Positions 26,265 through 35,584 of a stretch of DNA of 53,398 bases are shown here, piece after piece. The notes beneath the pieces are model-generated. The model did not search any database. It was not told the DNA's origin and saw nothing but the letters and a program-made list of their open reading frames with translations. Position numbers and translations under genes: made by a program. Where the stretch lies: the NCBI GenBank assembly GCA_018433675.1, contig JAHDQS010000038.1, forward strand, positions 1 through 53,398, given 5' to 3'. Position 1 is the first letter of the stretch. Each line of letters starts with the position of its first letter. This DNA comes from Clostridia bacterium (lineage in GTDB: Bacteria; Bacillota; Peptococcia; DRI-13; SM3-B62).

Positions 26265-29200
26265 ATGCAGAAGAAAAGGATTTGGCAACTAAAAAAAGCT
26301 GATGCCCGTTTGGTCGCCTCCTTTGCGGAGAAATTGGGGATAGCGTACCCCGTTGCACATATTCTGGTAAGCAGGGGAATAACGAGTGCCGATGAAGCGC
26401 GTGTTTTTCTGCATGCGTCTTTGATCGATTTACAAGAGCCCCAAGAGATACCGGGGATTGAGGCCGGAACCCGCAGAATTGTTGATGCCGTGACCGGAAA
26501 GGAAAAGATTTTGGTGTACGGCGATTATGATGTTGACGGAATCACGTCGACGTCACTGCTGGTCGGCGTCTTGCGTGAGTTAGGCGGAGACGTTACTTAT
26601 TACATACCGGATAGGTTAAATGAAGGATACGGGTTAAATATGACGGCGGTCGAGAGGGTAGTAAAGGAAGGCATATCATTGCTTGTAACGGTTGACTGCG
26701 GGATATCCTCAAGGGAAGAGGTTCGTTATGCTCAGGAAAATGGCGTGGATGTCGTCATTACCGATCACCATCAGGCTCCGGAATTGCTGCCGGAAGCTGT
26801 GGCGGTGATTGATCCGGGAATGACAGAAGGGCAGCGTCCGTGGAAAGACCTGGCCGGGGTAGGGGTAGCCTACAAGCTGGCAGAGTCTGTTGCGGCAAAA
26901 TTTGACCGGGAGGAACTTTGCGGTAAAAATCTGGATTTGGTGGCATTAGGTACGGTAGCGGATATTGTTTCTTTGACAGGCGAAAACAGGGTTCTGGTCA
27001 AAGAAGGGCTCAAGGTGCTGGCCAGGGCTGAAAGACCGGGGATAGAAGCCCTGTTGAAGGTCAGCGGGATGGCAGGAAAAGAAATAACCGCAGGAAGGAT
27101 AGGATATGTTCTGGCTCCGAGGCTCAACGCCTGTGGGCGTTTAAGCAAGGCTGAGCTCGGGGTAGAGCTGCTTTTGACCGACAATTATGAGCGTGCCGTT
27201 GAATTGGCAGGTGTCATGGAGGATGAGAACCGTAACCGGCAAGGGTTGGAAGCCGAAATATTTGAGGAAGCCGTTTCAGTAATTGAGGACAGCGTTGATT
27301 TGTCTGAAACAAAGGTGATCGTCTTGGCCCGGGAGGGCTGGCATCCGGGTGTCATCGGAATAGTAGCTTCGCGCTTGGTAGATAGATATTATCGGCCGGT
27401 AGTAATGATTGCGTTGGAAGAAGGAACCGGCCGCGGTTCGGCCCGAAGTATCCCGGGCTTTCATTTATATAAAGCCTTGGAATCTGCCGATGAGCATTTG
27501 CTGAATTACGGTGGACACGAAATGGCTGCCGGTTTGTCGATTGCAAGGGAGAAAATCCCTTCCTTACTAACGGCCTTGAACGACAGGGCAACGAAGGTGT
27601 TACAGCCCCGCGATTTTGTGCCTCTTTTACGTGTGGATGCGGAAGTTTCCGTGCAGGAGATAACTTCCGGTCTTGTTGAAGAGATAGAGGCCTTATCACC
27701 CTTCGGACAAGGTAATCCGGGGCCCCTTTTGATCTTGAGGAGATGTAAGCTTACTGAATGCAGGGGAGTCGGCAACGACGGCAAGCATCTTAAAATGCGC
27801 TTCTTGCATGGTGATACTTCTCTGGAAGGTATTATGTTTCAAGCAGCGGAAAAGAAGGACGCAATTGTTTCATGGGAGTATTGTGATGTGGCGTTTGTCC
27901 CGGAAATAAACAGTTGGCAGGGCAGGGTGCAGGTGCAGTTGAACGTTAAAGATATCAAACAGTCCGGGGAGCCTGATGACCCCTTCTTACCTCTTTCTTT
28001 TTTGGAAAAGCTATATCTGGAAGGCGGAATATGGTTAGAGGACGACTGCTTAAAGGATGTTGTCGATCGAGAGGAATTCTTTACAAAGGTCGTGGGGGTA
28101 ACTTTTGCCAAGAGGCAGGAGGTAATCAGGGGAATGGAGGACGGAGAAAGTGTCAGGATTGTGCAGGAGCCCCAAAATCCTTATGATCCCAAGGCCTTAG
28201 CTGTTTACTATGGGAATCATCATATCGGGTACCTGAATGCGGAACTGGCAAAAAGACTGGCCCCTGAATTGGAGAGGGGAAAAGAATATGAGGCTTACGT
28301 TGCCCGTGTCATAGGACGTGAGAAGGATAAGCTGGGTATCAGGCTTTGTGTCAGGAAAGTAAAAAAAACAGAGACTGATGAAGGCTTTGAGAGTATAAAG
28401 GAAGAATTGGCTGCACTTTCGACTCAGGGGGTCGAGGAGGCTGTCAAGAAGGCCATCCTCGGTGAATATGAATACCACGAGAAGCAGCGGGAAGCGATTG
28501 AAAGCTTAAAGGACGGACACAATTCCTTGGTTATCTTTGCCACCGGACGAGGGAAATCAGCCGTGTTTCAAACCATGGCCGCTTTGCAGGCACTGCTGGA
28601 AAGGAAAATGACAATAGTGGTGTACCCTTTACGCTCCCTGGTTAATGACCAGCTGGGACATTTTTGCGATAAAGTAGCGGGCTTGGGAGTGAGGGCCGCA
28701 GCAGTGAACGGTTCAATGTCCGCAGAGGATAAGGAAAAGTTTTTTCTGAAAATGCTGCAAGGAAAAGTCGATGTTGTTTTGACCACAACGGAGTTTTTGG
28801 ATTGCCATTTTGATAAATTCGGGGCAGTGGCGGAAAGAATAGGATTGTTTGTGGTTGATGAAGCACATCATTTGGGAAAAGCTAAACGCAAGGGATACCG
28901 GCTCTTGGCCGGAAACTGGAGAAAACTAGGCAAACCCCTTGCGCTGGCTGTGACTGCCACGGCCGATGAACTTGTTGCCAAAAGGATCAAAGAAGATTTG
29001 GAGTGTACTAAGGTTATTATCGAGGATCATAAGCGAAACAATCTGGCCCTTATTGACCGGCGTGAGGAGGAAGATAAGCTGGCCTATCTTTTAAAGCTGG
29101 TGTCCGCAGGAGATCGGACGGTGGTATATGTCAACAGCAGGAGACAGGCCTTTAGCTTGGCCAGTGAATTAAGGCTTTACTATCCTTCGGCTCGGGAAGA

Positions 29201-29873
29201 AATCGGCTTTTACCACGGCGGGTTGAGCAGCGAGCACCGCCGAGAAATGGAAGGGCTCTTTCGCCAAGGTGTGTTAAAAGTGTTGGTTACAACCAGTGCC
29301 TTCGGCGAAGGGATAGACATACCCGATATCAAACATGTGGCGCTATATCATTTGTGTTTTTCCAGGACGGAGTTCAATCAGTTGGCGGGAAGGGCCGGCC
29401 GTAACGGACAAGAGGCCTTTGTGCATGTTTTATTTGGAGAAAAGGACAGAAAACTGAATGAGTTCATTTTATCAGGTGCCGTGCCGTCCAGGGAAGTATT
29501 GGGCAGGGTCTATCTCTTGCTGCGAGATAAGGCCCGCCAAGAGAACCCCTTTGAATTGACAAACTATCAGATTGCCGAGGAACTGCAAAAAACAGGACTG
29601 AATTCTTTCCGTGAACAGACGGCCTCATCCTGTCTTTCGATATTTGAAGAGCTTGGTCTGGTCTTACGCGAAGTTGAGGGAGGCAGGAGATATCTCCATT
29701 TTGCACCCCCGCCGCCGGGTAAGCTTGAACTTGAAGAATCGGTACGTTATGCTGAGGGCTTGCAGGAATGGGAAGAATTTCGCGAATTTGCCGATTGTGT
29801 TTTAAATGAAGAAAGCAATATTATTATGGAGTGTTTTAATAACCCTATTTATCCTTTGGATATGGTAGAATAA
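26265..29873 (+). CDS. recJ: RecJ exonuclease-HIRAN-RecQ-like helicase fusion
   Basis: This unusual protein of about 1202 residues joins three parts. Residues 1-565 are a RecJ 5'-3' single-strand exonuclease: GDYDVDG (D87, D89), VDCGISS, TDHH (167-169), YGGHEMAAG and the OB-like SPFGQGNPGP. Residues about 603-700 match a HIRAN domain (VVGVTFAKRQEVI, QEPQNPYDPKALAVYYGNHH, IGYL). Residues about 745-1200 are a superfamily 2 helicase of RecQ type: Walker A ATGRGKS (759-765), YPLRSLVNDQ, VVDEAHH (863-869), TATAD, GEGIDIP and the arginine finger QLAGRAGRNG (1039-1048), then a winged-helix-like tail. RecJ normally ends near residue 560-750 and works with a separate RecQ. ATG 26265 is used; the frame is open to 26238 over the terminator. 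Confidence 0.92.
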   Translation: MQKKRIWQLKKADARLVASFAEKLGIAYPVAHILVSRGITSADEARVFLHASLIDLQEPQEIPGIEAGTRRIVDAVTGKEKILVYGDYDVDGITSTSLLVGVLRELGGDVTYYIPDRLNEGYGLNMTAVERVVKEGISLLVTVDCGISSREEVRYAQENGVDVVITDHHQAPELLPEAVAVIDPGMTEGQRPWKDLAGVGVAYKLAESVAAKFDREELCGKNLDLVALGTVADIVSLTGENRVLVKEGLKVLARAERPGIEALLKVSGMAGKEITAGRIGYVLAPRLNACGRLSKAELGVELLLTDNYERAVELAGVMEDENRNRQGLEAEIFEEAVSVIEDSVDLSETKVIVLAREGWHPGVIGIVASRLVDRYYRPVVMIALEEGTGRGSARSIPGFHLYKALESADEHLLNYGGHEMAAGLSIAREKIPSLLTALNDRATKVLQPRDFVPLLRVDAEVSVQEITSGLVEEIEALSPFGQGNPGPLLILRRCKLTECRGVGNDGKHLKMRFLHGDTSLEGIMFQAAEKKDAIVSWEYCDVAFVPEINSWQGRVQVQLNVKDIKQSGEPDDPFLPLSFLEKLYLEGGIWLEDDCLKDVVDREEFFTKVVGVTFAKRQEVIRGMEDGESVRIVQEPQNPYDPKALAVYYGNHHIGYLNAELAKRLAPELERGKEYEAYVARVIGREKDKLGIRLCVRKVKKTETDEGFESIKEELAALSTQGVEEAVKKAILGEYEYHEKQREAIESLKDGHNSLVIFATGRGKSAVFQTMAALQALLERKMTIVVYPLRSLVNDQLGHFCDKVAGLGVRAAAVNGSMSAEDKEKFFLKMLQGKVDVVLTTTEFLDCHFDKFGAVAERIGLFVVDEAHHLGKAKRKGYRLLAGNWRKLGKPLALAVTATADELVAKRIKEDLECTKVIIEDHKRNNLALIDRREEEDKLAYLLKLVSAGDRTVVYVNSRRQAFSLASELRLYYPSAREEIGFYHGGLSSEHRREMEGLFRQGVLKVLVTTSAFGEGIDIPDIKHVALYHLCFSRTEFNQLAGRAGRNGQEAFVHVLFGEKDRKLNEFILSGAVPSREVLGRVYLLLRDKARQENPFELTNYQIAEELQKTGLNSFREQTASSCLSIFEELGLVLREVEGGRRYLHFAPPPPGKLELEESVRYAEGLQEWEEFREFADCVLNEESNIIMECFNNPIYPLDMVE

Positions 29874-29893
29874 GTGTTGTATTCGAGAAACTG

Positions 29894-32086
29894 GTGGTGT
29901 TGTGGTTGTCCTATCTAAAGCTTATGGAGAGGCTAAGTAAATATCAGTCGGAGGACAAGCTGGAGATTGTCGATAAGGCTTATCATTATGCACTAAAAGC
30001 CCATCAAGGGCAGCAGCGGAATTCGGGAGAGCCGTACATAACACACCCGCTGGCCGTTGCTGTTATTCTGTCCGGCTTGGAATTGGACACACCTTCGATT
30101 GTGTCCGCGCTTCTTCATGATGTTGTGGAGGACACGAAGGTCACTCTTGAAGATGTTGAAAAAAACTTTGGGGCGGAAATAGCTCAGATGGTTGATGGAG
30201 TAACCAAGCTCAGCAGGATAGAGTTTCACTCCAAAGAAGAACACCAGCTGGAAAACTTGCGGAAAATGTTTGTTGCCATGGCCAAGGATATCAGAGTGAT
30301 TTTGATTAAACTGGCCGATCGTTTGCATAATATGCGAACCTTGAGGTTCCATCCGGAAGGGAAACAAAAGGAAATAGCCAAGGAAACCATGGAGATTTTT
30401 GCACCACTGGCCCATCGTTTGGGGATTTTTACGATGAAGTGGGAGCTCGAGGATCTTGCCTTTCGTCATCTTGAACCGGGAAAGTATTATGATTTGGTAG
30501 AAAAGATCTCCATGAAAAGGCAAGAAAGGGAAGTATATATTGAAAAGGTAATTGATTTACTGCGCGAACGCCTGCAAGAAATCGGAATCACAGCAGATAT
30601 TACCGGACGCCCGAAACATCTTTACAGCATTTACAAAAAGATGGAGGATAAGGGTAAGAATCTGAACGAGATTTACGATCTAATAGCTGTCAGGGTTATT
30701 GTAGACAGCGTAAAGGATTGTTATGGCACTCTGGGTATCATCCATACTGTGTGGAAACCGCTTCCCGGAAGGTTTAAAGACTATATTGCTATGCCCAAGC
30801 CCAATATGTATCAGTCGCTGCATACGACGGTGATGGGTTTTGAGGGTGAGCCCTTTGAAATACAAATTCGTACCGTCAGTATGCATAGGACGGCTGAATA
30901 TGGTATTGCCGCTCACTGGAAGTATAAAGAAGGCGGAAAAAAAGAGGGTAAAGACATCGAGAAACGGTTGACCTGGCTTAGACAGATCTTAGAGTTGCAG
31001 ACGGACGTCCATGATACTAAAGAGTTTATGGAGTCCTTGAAAATAGATGTATTCTCAGATGTAGTTTTTGTTTTTACACCCAAAGGAGATGTCCTTGAAT
31101 TACCGGCAGGTTCAACGCCGATTGATTTTGCTTACAGGATCCACTCCGATATTGGACACCGTTGTATTGGGGCTAAAATCAACGGGAGGATCGTGACCCT
31201 CGATTATGTCCTGAAAAACGGCAACATTGTAGAGATTCTTACCTCAAGGCAAGCCAACGGTCCCAGCAGGGATTGGTTGAAGATTGTTAAAACGTCACAG
31301 GCTAAAAACAGGATCAGACAGTGGTACAAAAAGGAAAAGAAGGATGAAAACACTGCTCGGGGACGGGACCTTGTTGAAAAGGAGTTCAGAAAGCAAGGAC
31401 TGGATGCTGCGGCACTTTTTAAAACAGAGCGGTTGACGGAGATTGGCAGACGATTGGGATACAATAGCCCGGAAGAACTTTTACAGGCTGTGGGAGAAGG
31501 GGCGGTAAGCCCAATTCAGATCATAACTAGGCTTAAAGATGACTTGCAGAAGCTGAAAAAACTGCCGGAGGACAGCCTCTTTCCGGATAGTATTGTGGAG
31601 ACGAAAAAGGTTCGTGATAATAAGAAGCCGCAGTACGGCATTAAGGTGCGGGGAGTGGAAGATGTGATGATCAGGCTTTCTCATTGCTGTAATCCCCTGC
31701 CGGGTGATTTGATAATAGGATACATTACCAGGGGACGCGGTGTGTCGGTTCATCGCATCGACTGCCCGAATGCTTTGTATCATATGCAGGAGGAACAAGG
31801 CCGTATTGTTGATGTTTCTTGGGATAAAGATCCCGATACTACCTATCAGGTCGAGATCGAGGTTTTTGCGGTGGACAGGTCTCGCCTGGCAATGGATGTG
31901 ATGACGACTGTCGCTGATATGAAAATCACTATTAATTCCGTACGTGCCCGGGCCGTTAGAAATAACAATGCTTTGGTCAACCTCAAGATTGAGATCAAAA
32001 GTCTCGAACAGTTGAAATCTGTGATAGAAAAGGTCAAAAGGATCAAAGAAGTCCTTGATGTATATAGGGTAACTCCCAATAGATGA
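29894..32086 (+). CDS. relA: Bifunctional (p)ppGpp synthetase/hydrolase RelA/SpoT
   Basis: This 730-residue Rel enzyme makes and degrades the stringent-response alarmone (p)ppGpp. An intact HD hydrolase domain carries LLHDVVEDT (H75, D76). The synthetase domain has RPKHLYSIYKKM, YDLIAVRVIV and MYQSLHTTVMG. A TGS domain (VFTPKGDVLELPAGSTPIDF) and a C-terminal zinc-finger/ACT regulatory part (LSHCCNPLPGD, YQVEIEVFAVDRSRLAMDVM) follow. The start is uncertain: GTG 29894, TTG 29906 and ATG 29924 are all in frame, with no strong ribosome-binding site for the ATG. It follows the recJ fusion directly; the apt gene usually found between them is absent. Confidence 0.95.
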   Translation: MVLWLSYLKLMERLSKYQSEDKLEIVDKAYHYALKAHQGQQRNSGEPYITHPLAVAVILSGLELDTPSIVSALLHDVVEDTKVTLEDVEKNFGAEIAQMVDGVTKLSRIEFHSKEEHQLENLRKMFVAMAKDIRVILIKLADRLHNMRTLRFHPEGKQKEIAKETMEIFAPLAHRLGIFTMKWELEDLAFRHLEPGKYYDLVEKISMKRQEREVYIEKVIDLLRERLQEIGITADITGRPKHLYSIYKKMEDKGKNLNEIYDLIAVRVIVDSVKDCYGTLGIIHTVWKPLPGRFKDYIAMPKPNMYQSLHTTVMGFEGEPFEIQIRTVSMHRTAEYGIAAHWKYKEGGKKEGKDIEKRLTWLRQILELQTDVHDTKEFMESLKIDVFSDVVFVFTPKGDVLELPAGSTPIDFAYRIHSDIGHRCIGAKINGRIVTLDYVLKNGNIVEILTSRQANGPSRDWLKIVKTSQAKNRIRQWYKKEKKDENTARGRDLVEKEFRKQGLDAAALFKTERLTEIGRRLGYNSPEELLQAVGEGAVSPIQIITRLKDDLQKLKKLPEDSLFPDSIVETKKVRDNKKPQYGIKVRGVEDVMIRLSHCCNPLPGDLIIGYITRGRGVSVHRIDCPNALYHMQEEQGRIVDVSWDKDPDTTYQVEIEVFAVDRSRLAMDVMTTVADMKITINSVRARAVRNNNALVNLKIEIKSLEQLKSVIEKVKRIKEVLDVYRVTPNR

Positions 32087-32127
32087 TAGAAAAGAGCAAG
32101 AAGAGAACAAGGAGGTTTAAGTCTAAA

Positions 32128-32751
32128 ATGAAGATTGTTACTTTGGTGTTGGGTGCGCTGCAAGTGAATTGTTATCTGGTTTATGATGAAACAACGAAGG
32201 AATGTATGGTCATTGATCCGGGGGCAGAAGGACAAAAAATAGTAACTGAAATTGAAAAAAGGGACTTAAAGGTCAAGTACATTGTTAATACACACGGACA
32301 CGTTGATCATATTTCCGCTAATGCATACGTGAAGGAAAGACTGGAAGCCCCGCTTTTGATTCACGAGGATGATGCCGCTATGTTAGGGGACGGTACCATA
32401 AATATGTCCTCATACTTAGGTGAGGAAGTTAATAAGCCACTTGCCGATAGGCTTTTAAAGGACGGGGATGTTTTAGAGCTTGCTGAAAACAAAATCCGGG
32501 TCTTGCACACCCCGGGGCATACGAGGGGCGGTATTTCACTGGTTTGCAGCAATATCTGTTTTAGTGGTGACACCCTCTTTTTAATGTCGATCGGACGGAC
32601 GGATCTGCCGGGAGGCTCTTTTAAGCAGTTGATTGATTCCATCAAAAACAAGCTTTTTACCCTGGATGATGAGGTGGTTGTTTATCCGGGACACGGTCCG
32701 CAGACAACCATTGGACAGGAAAAAGCGGATAATCCATTCGTCACATGCTAG
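32128..32751 (+). CDS. Metallo-beta-lactamase-fold hydrolase (glyoxalase II-like)
   Basis: This protein of about 207 residues is an MBL-fold hydrolase of the YqgX/GloB-like type. It has the metal-binding THGHVDH (H56, H58, D60, H61), HTPGHTRGG, FSGDTLF and VYPGHGPQT. ATG 32128 gives the typical N-terminus MKIVTLVLGALQVNCYLV, with AAGGAGG 12 bases upstream, a rather long spacing; the frame stays open to 32083 over the relA stop. The substrate is unknown; thioester hydrolysis is usual for relatives. It commonly lies between relA and hemZ in these bacteria. Confidence 0.9.
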   Translation: MKIVTLVLGALQVNCYLVYDETTKECMVIDPGAEGQKIVTEIEKRDLKVKYIVNTHGHVDHISANAYVKERLEAPLLIHEDDAAMLGDGTINMSSYLGEEVNKPLADRLLKDGDVLELAENKIRVLHTPGHTRGGISLVCSNICFSGDTLFLMSIGRTDLPGGSFKQLIDSIKNKLFTLDDEVVVYPGHGPQTTIGQEKADNPFVTC

Positions 32752-34271
32752 ATATGCACGAAGTTCTTGTTATCTCCGAAGTGGCCGAAGATGCGCAGGT
32801 CTTGTTTGATTTGCTGAGGGCTCATTTCCCCGGCATAAGGGTCAAGTATTGCGGTGAGCGATATGAAGATACTAACGGTGAAGGTCTTGCGGTACTGCAT
32901 ATCAAGAGAGTGCCCAAAGGATTGGGTTTTGAAGTAAGCATCTTCTGTGAGGGCAGGAAGTATACTCATCTGGAGAAATCAAGGGATGAGATGTTCAGTG
33001 AACCGGAAATCAACCGGGAACGTCGCATGCTGCGTCTCGCTGTCTTTAGAGCACTTGCCGGGGTATTTGAGGGCAAAGAGCAATTTGTCGGATTAAGCCC
33101 CTGGGGTGTTCTTACCGGAGTCAGACCCACAAAAATCGCACGTAGGCTTTGGGAGGAAGGATTGGCGACTGAACGGGTTATTCGTCATTTGGTTTTGGAC
33201 TATGCCATCAGTCCTGAGAAGGCCGGGCTTGTTACTACGGTTGTTCAAGGTCAGACAGCCTTTATTCCTGACAAAAAAGAGGCAAAAAAGGCCATTGGTA
33301 TTTATCTCGGGATACCCTTTTGCCCTTCCCGCTGTCATTATTGTTCCTTTCCCGCCGTCCCCATTAAACAAAAGGGACATTTACTTGCTGAATACTTACT
33401 GGGTCTGAAAAAGGAGATCAGCATTGTTGCTGAAGCCGTTAGTGAGCGGAATCTCTTAGTCCAAACCGTATATATCGGCGGCGGTACTCCTACCGTCCTG
33501 TCGGCTCAGGAGTTGGAGGAGTTGTTGCTGTTGGTAAAGCAAAGCTTTTCTTTGAGAGCGGAGGCGGAAATAACAGTGGAGGCCGGTCGCCCGGATACAC
33601 TAAATAAGGATAAGCTGCGGGTCATGAAAGAATTGGGTGTGAGACGTGTTAGCGTGAATCCGCAAACCATGCAGGATGCTACATTGAAAGTAATCGGCAG
33701 GGGGCATACTGTTGAGGATATCTTCAATGCCTATGAGCTGGTCAGGGAGGCAGGAATTGCCGTCATAAATATGGATCTGATCGTGGGGTTACCCGGTGAA
33801 ACCGTACGGGACGTAGAGGAATCGGTACGGTCTGTTGTTAATCTGGGACCTGAAAATATAACTTTGCATGCCCTGGCCATTAAAAGAGCTGCTCTTTATC
33901 GTCAGAGCGGGATAGAATTGCCCGGACTGAAAGAAGGAAGCACCATGATGGCGATAACTCAAGGGGCCTTGCAAGAAGCGGGATACAAGCCTTATTACTT
34001 ATACAGACAAAAGGAGAGCGTGGCCCACGGTGAAAATGTCGGCTATGCTTTGCCGGGTACGGAATGCTTATATAACATAGAAATGATTGAGGAAAGAAGG
34101 TTCATCATCGGTTTTGGTGTGGGAGCCGGAAGTAAATTTATTAATGTGAACGACTGGAGTTTGCACAACCAATATAATCCTAAGGATATCGGGGTGTATC
34201 TTACGCGTTTGGATGATATTGCGGCTATGAAAGTTGACAAGGTAAAGGCCTTTGTATACAATAATTTTTGA
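32745..34271 (+). CDS. hemZ: Radical SAM coproporphyrinogen dehydrogenase-like protein HemZ
   Basis: This 508-residue radical SAM protein has an N-terminal domain of about 175 residues and the cluster motif CPSRCHYC (C193, C197, C200), preceded by GIYLGIPF and followed by GGGTPTVL, the pattern of the HemN/HemZ family. HemZ is annotated as oxygen-independent coproporphyrinogen III oxidase-like; its exact activity is not settled for all members. The ATG at 32745 overlaps the end of the MBL gene by 7 bases, and ATG 32754 is another option. Confidence 0.9.
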   Translation: MLDMHEVLVISEVAEDAQVLFDLLRAHFPGIRVKYCGERYEDTNGEGLAVLHIKRVPKGLGFEVSIFCEGRKYTHLEKSRDEMFSEPEINRERRMLRLAVFRALAGVFEGKEQFVGLSPWGVLTGVRPTKIARRLWEEGLATERVIRHLVLDYAISPEKAGLVTTVVQGQTAFIPDKKEAKKAIGIYLGIPFCPSRCHYCSFPAVPIKQKGHLLAEYLLGLKKEISIVAEAVSERNLLVQTVYIGGGTPTVLSAQELEELLLLVKQSFSLRAEAEITVEAGRPDTLNKDKLRVMKELGVRRVSVNPQTMQDATLKVIGRGHTVEDIFNAYELVREAGIAVINMDLIVGLPGETVRDVEESVRSVVNLGPENITLHALAIKRAALYRQSGIELPGLKEGSTMMAITQGALQEAGYKPYYLYRQKESVAHGENVGYALPGTECLYNIEMIEERRFIIGFGVGAGSKFINVNDWSLHNQYNPKDIGVYLTRLDDIAAMKVDKVKAFVYNNF

Positions 34272-34303
34272 TTTATTGTGATGGGTAGGGGGTTAATAAT
34301 AAG

Positions 34304-35584
34304 ATGCTGACAACAAGACCCAGAGGGACTAATGATATTTTACCCGGTGAAATCTCAAAATGGCATCATTTGGAGGAAGTGTTGCGTCAGGTGGCGGGAC
34401 TTTATGGTTTTCAAGAGATCAGAACCCCCATTTTTGAGCATACCGAGCTTTTTCAACGTGGTGTCGGGGAGACAACAGACATTGTGGAGAAAGAGATGTA
34501 CACTTTTTTTGACCGGGGCAACCGTTCTCTGACCTTGCGTCCTGAAGCTACGGCTTCTGCGGTAAGGGCTTTTGTGGAACATAAGCTGTATGCCGAAACA
34601 CAGCCGGTAAAATTATATTATCTGGGTCCGATGTTTCGTTACGATCGCCCTCAAGCAGGACGTTACAGACAGTTTCACCAGTTTGGGGTCGAAGTATTTG
34701 GGACCCGGGAGCCCGGGGTAGATGCGGAAGTAATCGCCATGTCGATGGATATTTATCAAAGATTGGGTTTAAAGAACCTGACGGTTGAGCTGAACAGTGT
34801 CGGATGTCCCGCCTGTCGCCGGTCGTACCGTACAATGCTGCAGGAGTTTTTGGAAGAGAGCAAAGAAAAGCTTTGTGGTATATGTCAAAACAGGTTTGAT
34901 AAGAATCCGATGCGAATTCTGGACTGTAAAAATGAGAACTGCCAAGAGCTGACGAAAAATGCACCAACCATCAATGATGCCCTTTGTGATGATTGTCGGG
35001 ACCATTTTACGGGTGTGCAGGAATACTTAAACAAAATGGGCGTTGAGTATCGTTTAAACCCCAGATTAGTCAGAGGCTTGGATTATTATACCCTCACGGC
35101 CTTTGAGATAATGGCTGAAGGGATCGGAGCCCAAGCCTCCATCGGAGGCGGCGGCAGGTATGACGGTCTCGTTGAACAGTGCGGGGGTCCGCCGGTTCCC
35201 GGTATCGGTTATGCCATGGGCCTGGAAAGGATCCTGCTGACAATGGAGCAGCAGGGCATTGATAGGGCAACATCCAAATCTGTTCAGGTATATATTGCGT
35301 CTTTAGGAGAAAAAGCACGGCTTGTAGGTGCGGCTTTGGCCCAGGAATTGCGCGGGAAGGGAATAACGGTGGAAAAGGATTATCAGGATAAGAGCTTGAA
35401 GGCGCAAATGAAGGCTGCCAACCGCTATAATGCGAGTTATACTTTAATCATTGGTGAGGAAGAACTTAAAAATGAGGAGGTCGTTCTGCGCAGGATGCAG
35501 GATAGCAGTCAAGAGGTTATTCCCCTTGATGGAATTATTGCTTATTTGGCAGGGGAGATTAAGGAAGGGGACGACAAAAGATGA
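34304..35584 (+). CDS. hisS: Histidyl-tRNA synthetase
   Basis: This 426-residue class II synthetase has motif 1 ([13 protein letters not shown] region), motif 2 ([20 protein letters not shown]), the HisA motifs [15 protein letters not shown] and [10 protein letters not shown], motif 3 [12 protein letters not shown] and the C-terminal anticodon-binding domain. It overlaps aspS by 4 bases (ATGA), so the two are translationally coupled. No T-box leader was found upstream. Confidence 0.97.
   Translation: MLTTRPRGTNDILPGEISKWHHLEEVLRQVAGLYGFQEIRTPIFEHTELFQRGVGETTDIVEKEMYTFFDRGNRSLTLRPEATASAVRAFVEHKLYAETQPVKLYYLGPMFRYDRPQAGRYRQFHQFGVEVFGTREPGVDAEVIAMSMDIYQRLGLKNLTVELNSVGCPACRRSYRTMLQEFLEESKEKLCGICQNRFDKNPMRILDCKNENCQELTKNAPTINDALCDDCRDHFTGVQEYLNKMGVEYRLNPRLVRGLDYYTLTAFEIMAEGIGAQASIGGGGRYDGLVEQCGGPPVPGIGYAMGLERILLTMEQQGIDRATSKSVQVYIASLGEKARLVGAALAQELRGKGITVEKDYQDKSLKAQMKAANRYNASYTLIIGEEELKNEEVVLRRMQDSSQEVIPLDGIIAYLAGEIKEGDDKR

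Noticed and set aside
34272-34303. Possible T-box leader before hisS-aspS
   Set aside because: The gap is only 32 bases and has no T-box or specifier structure.
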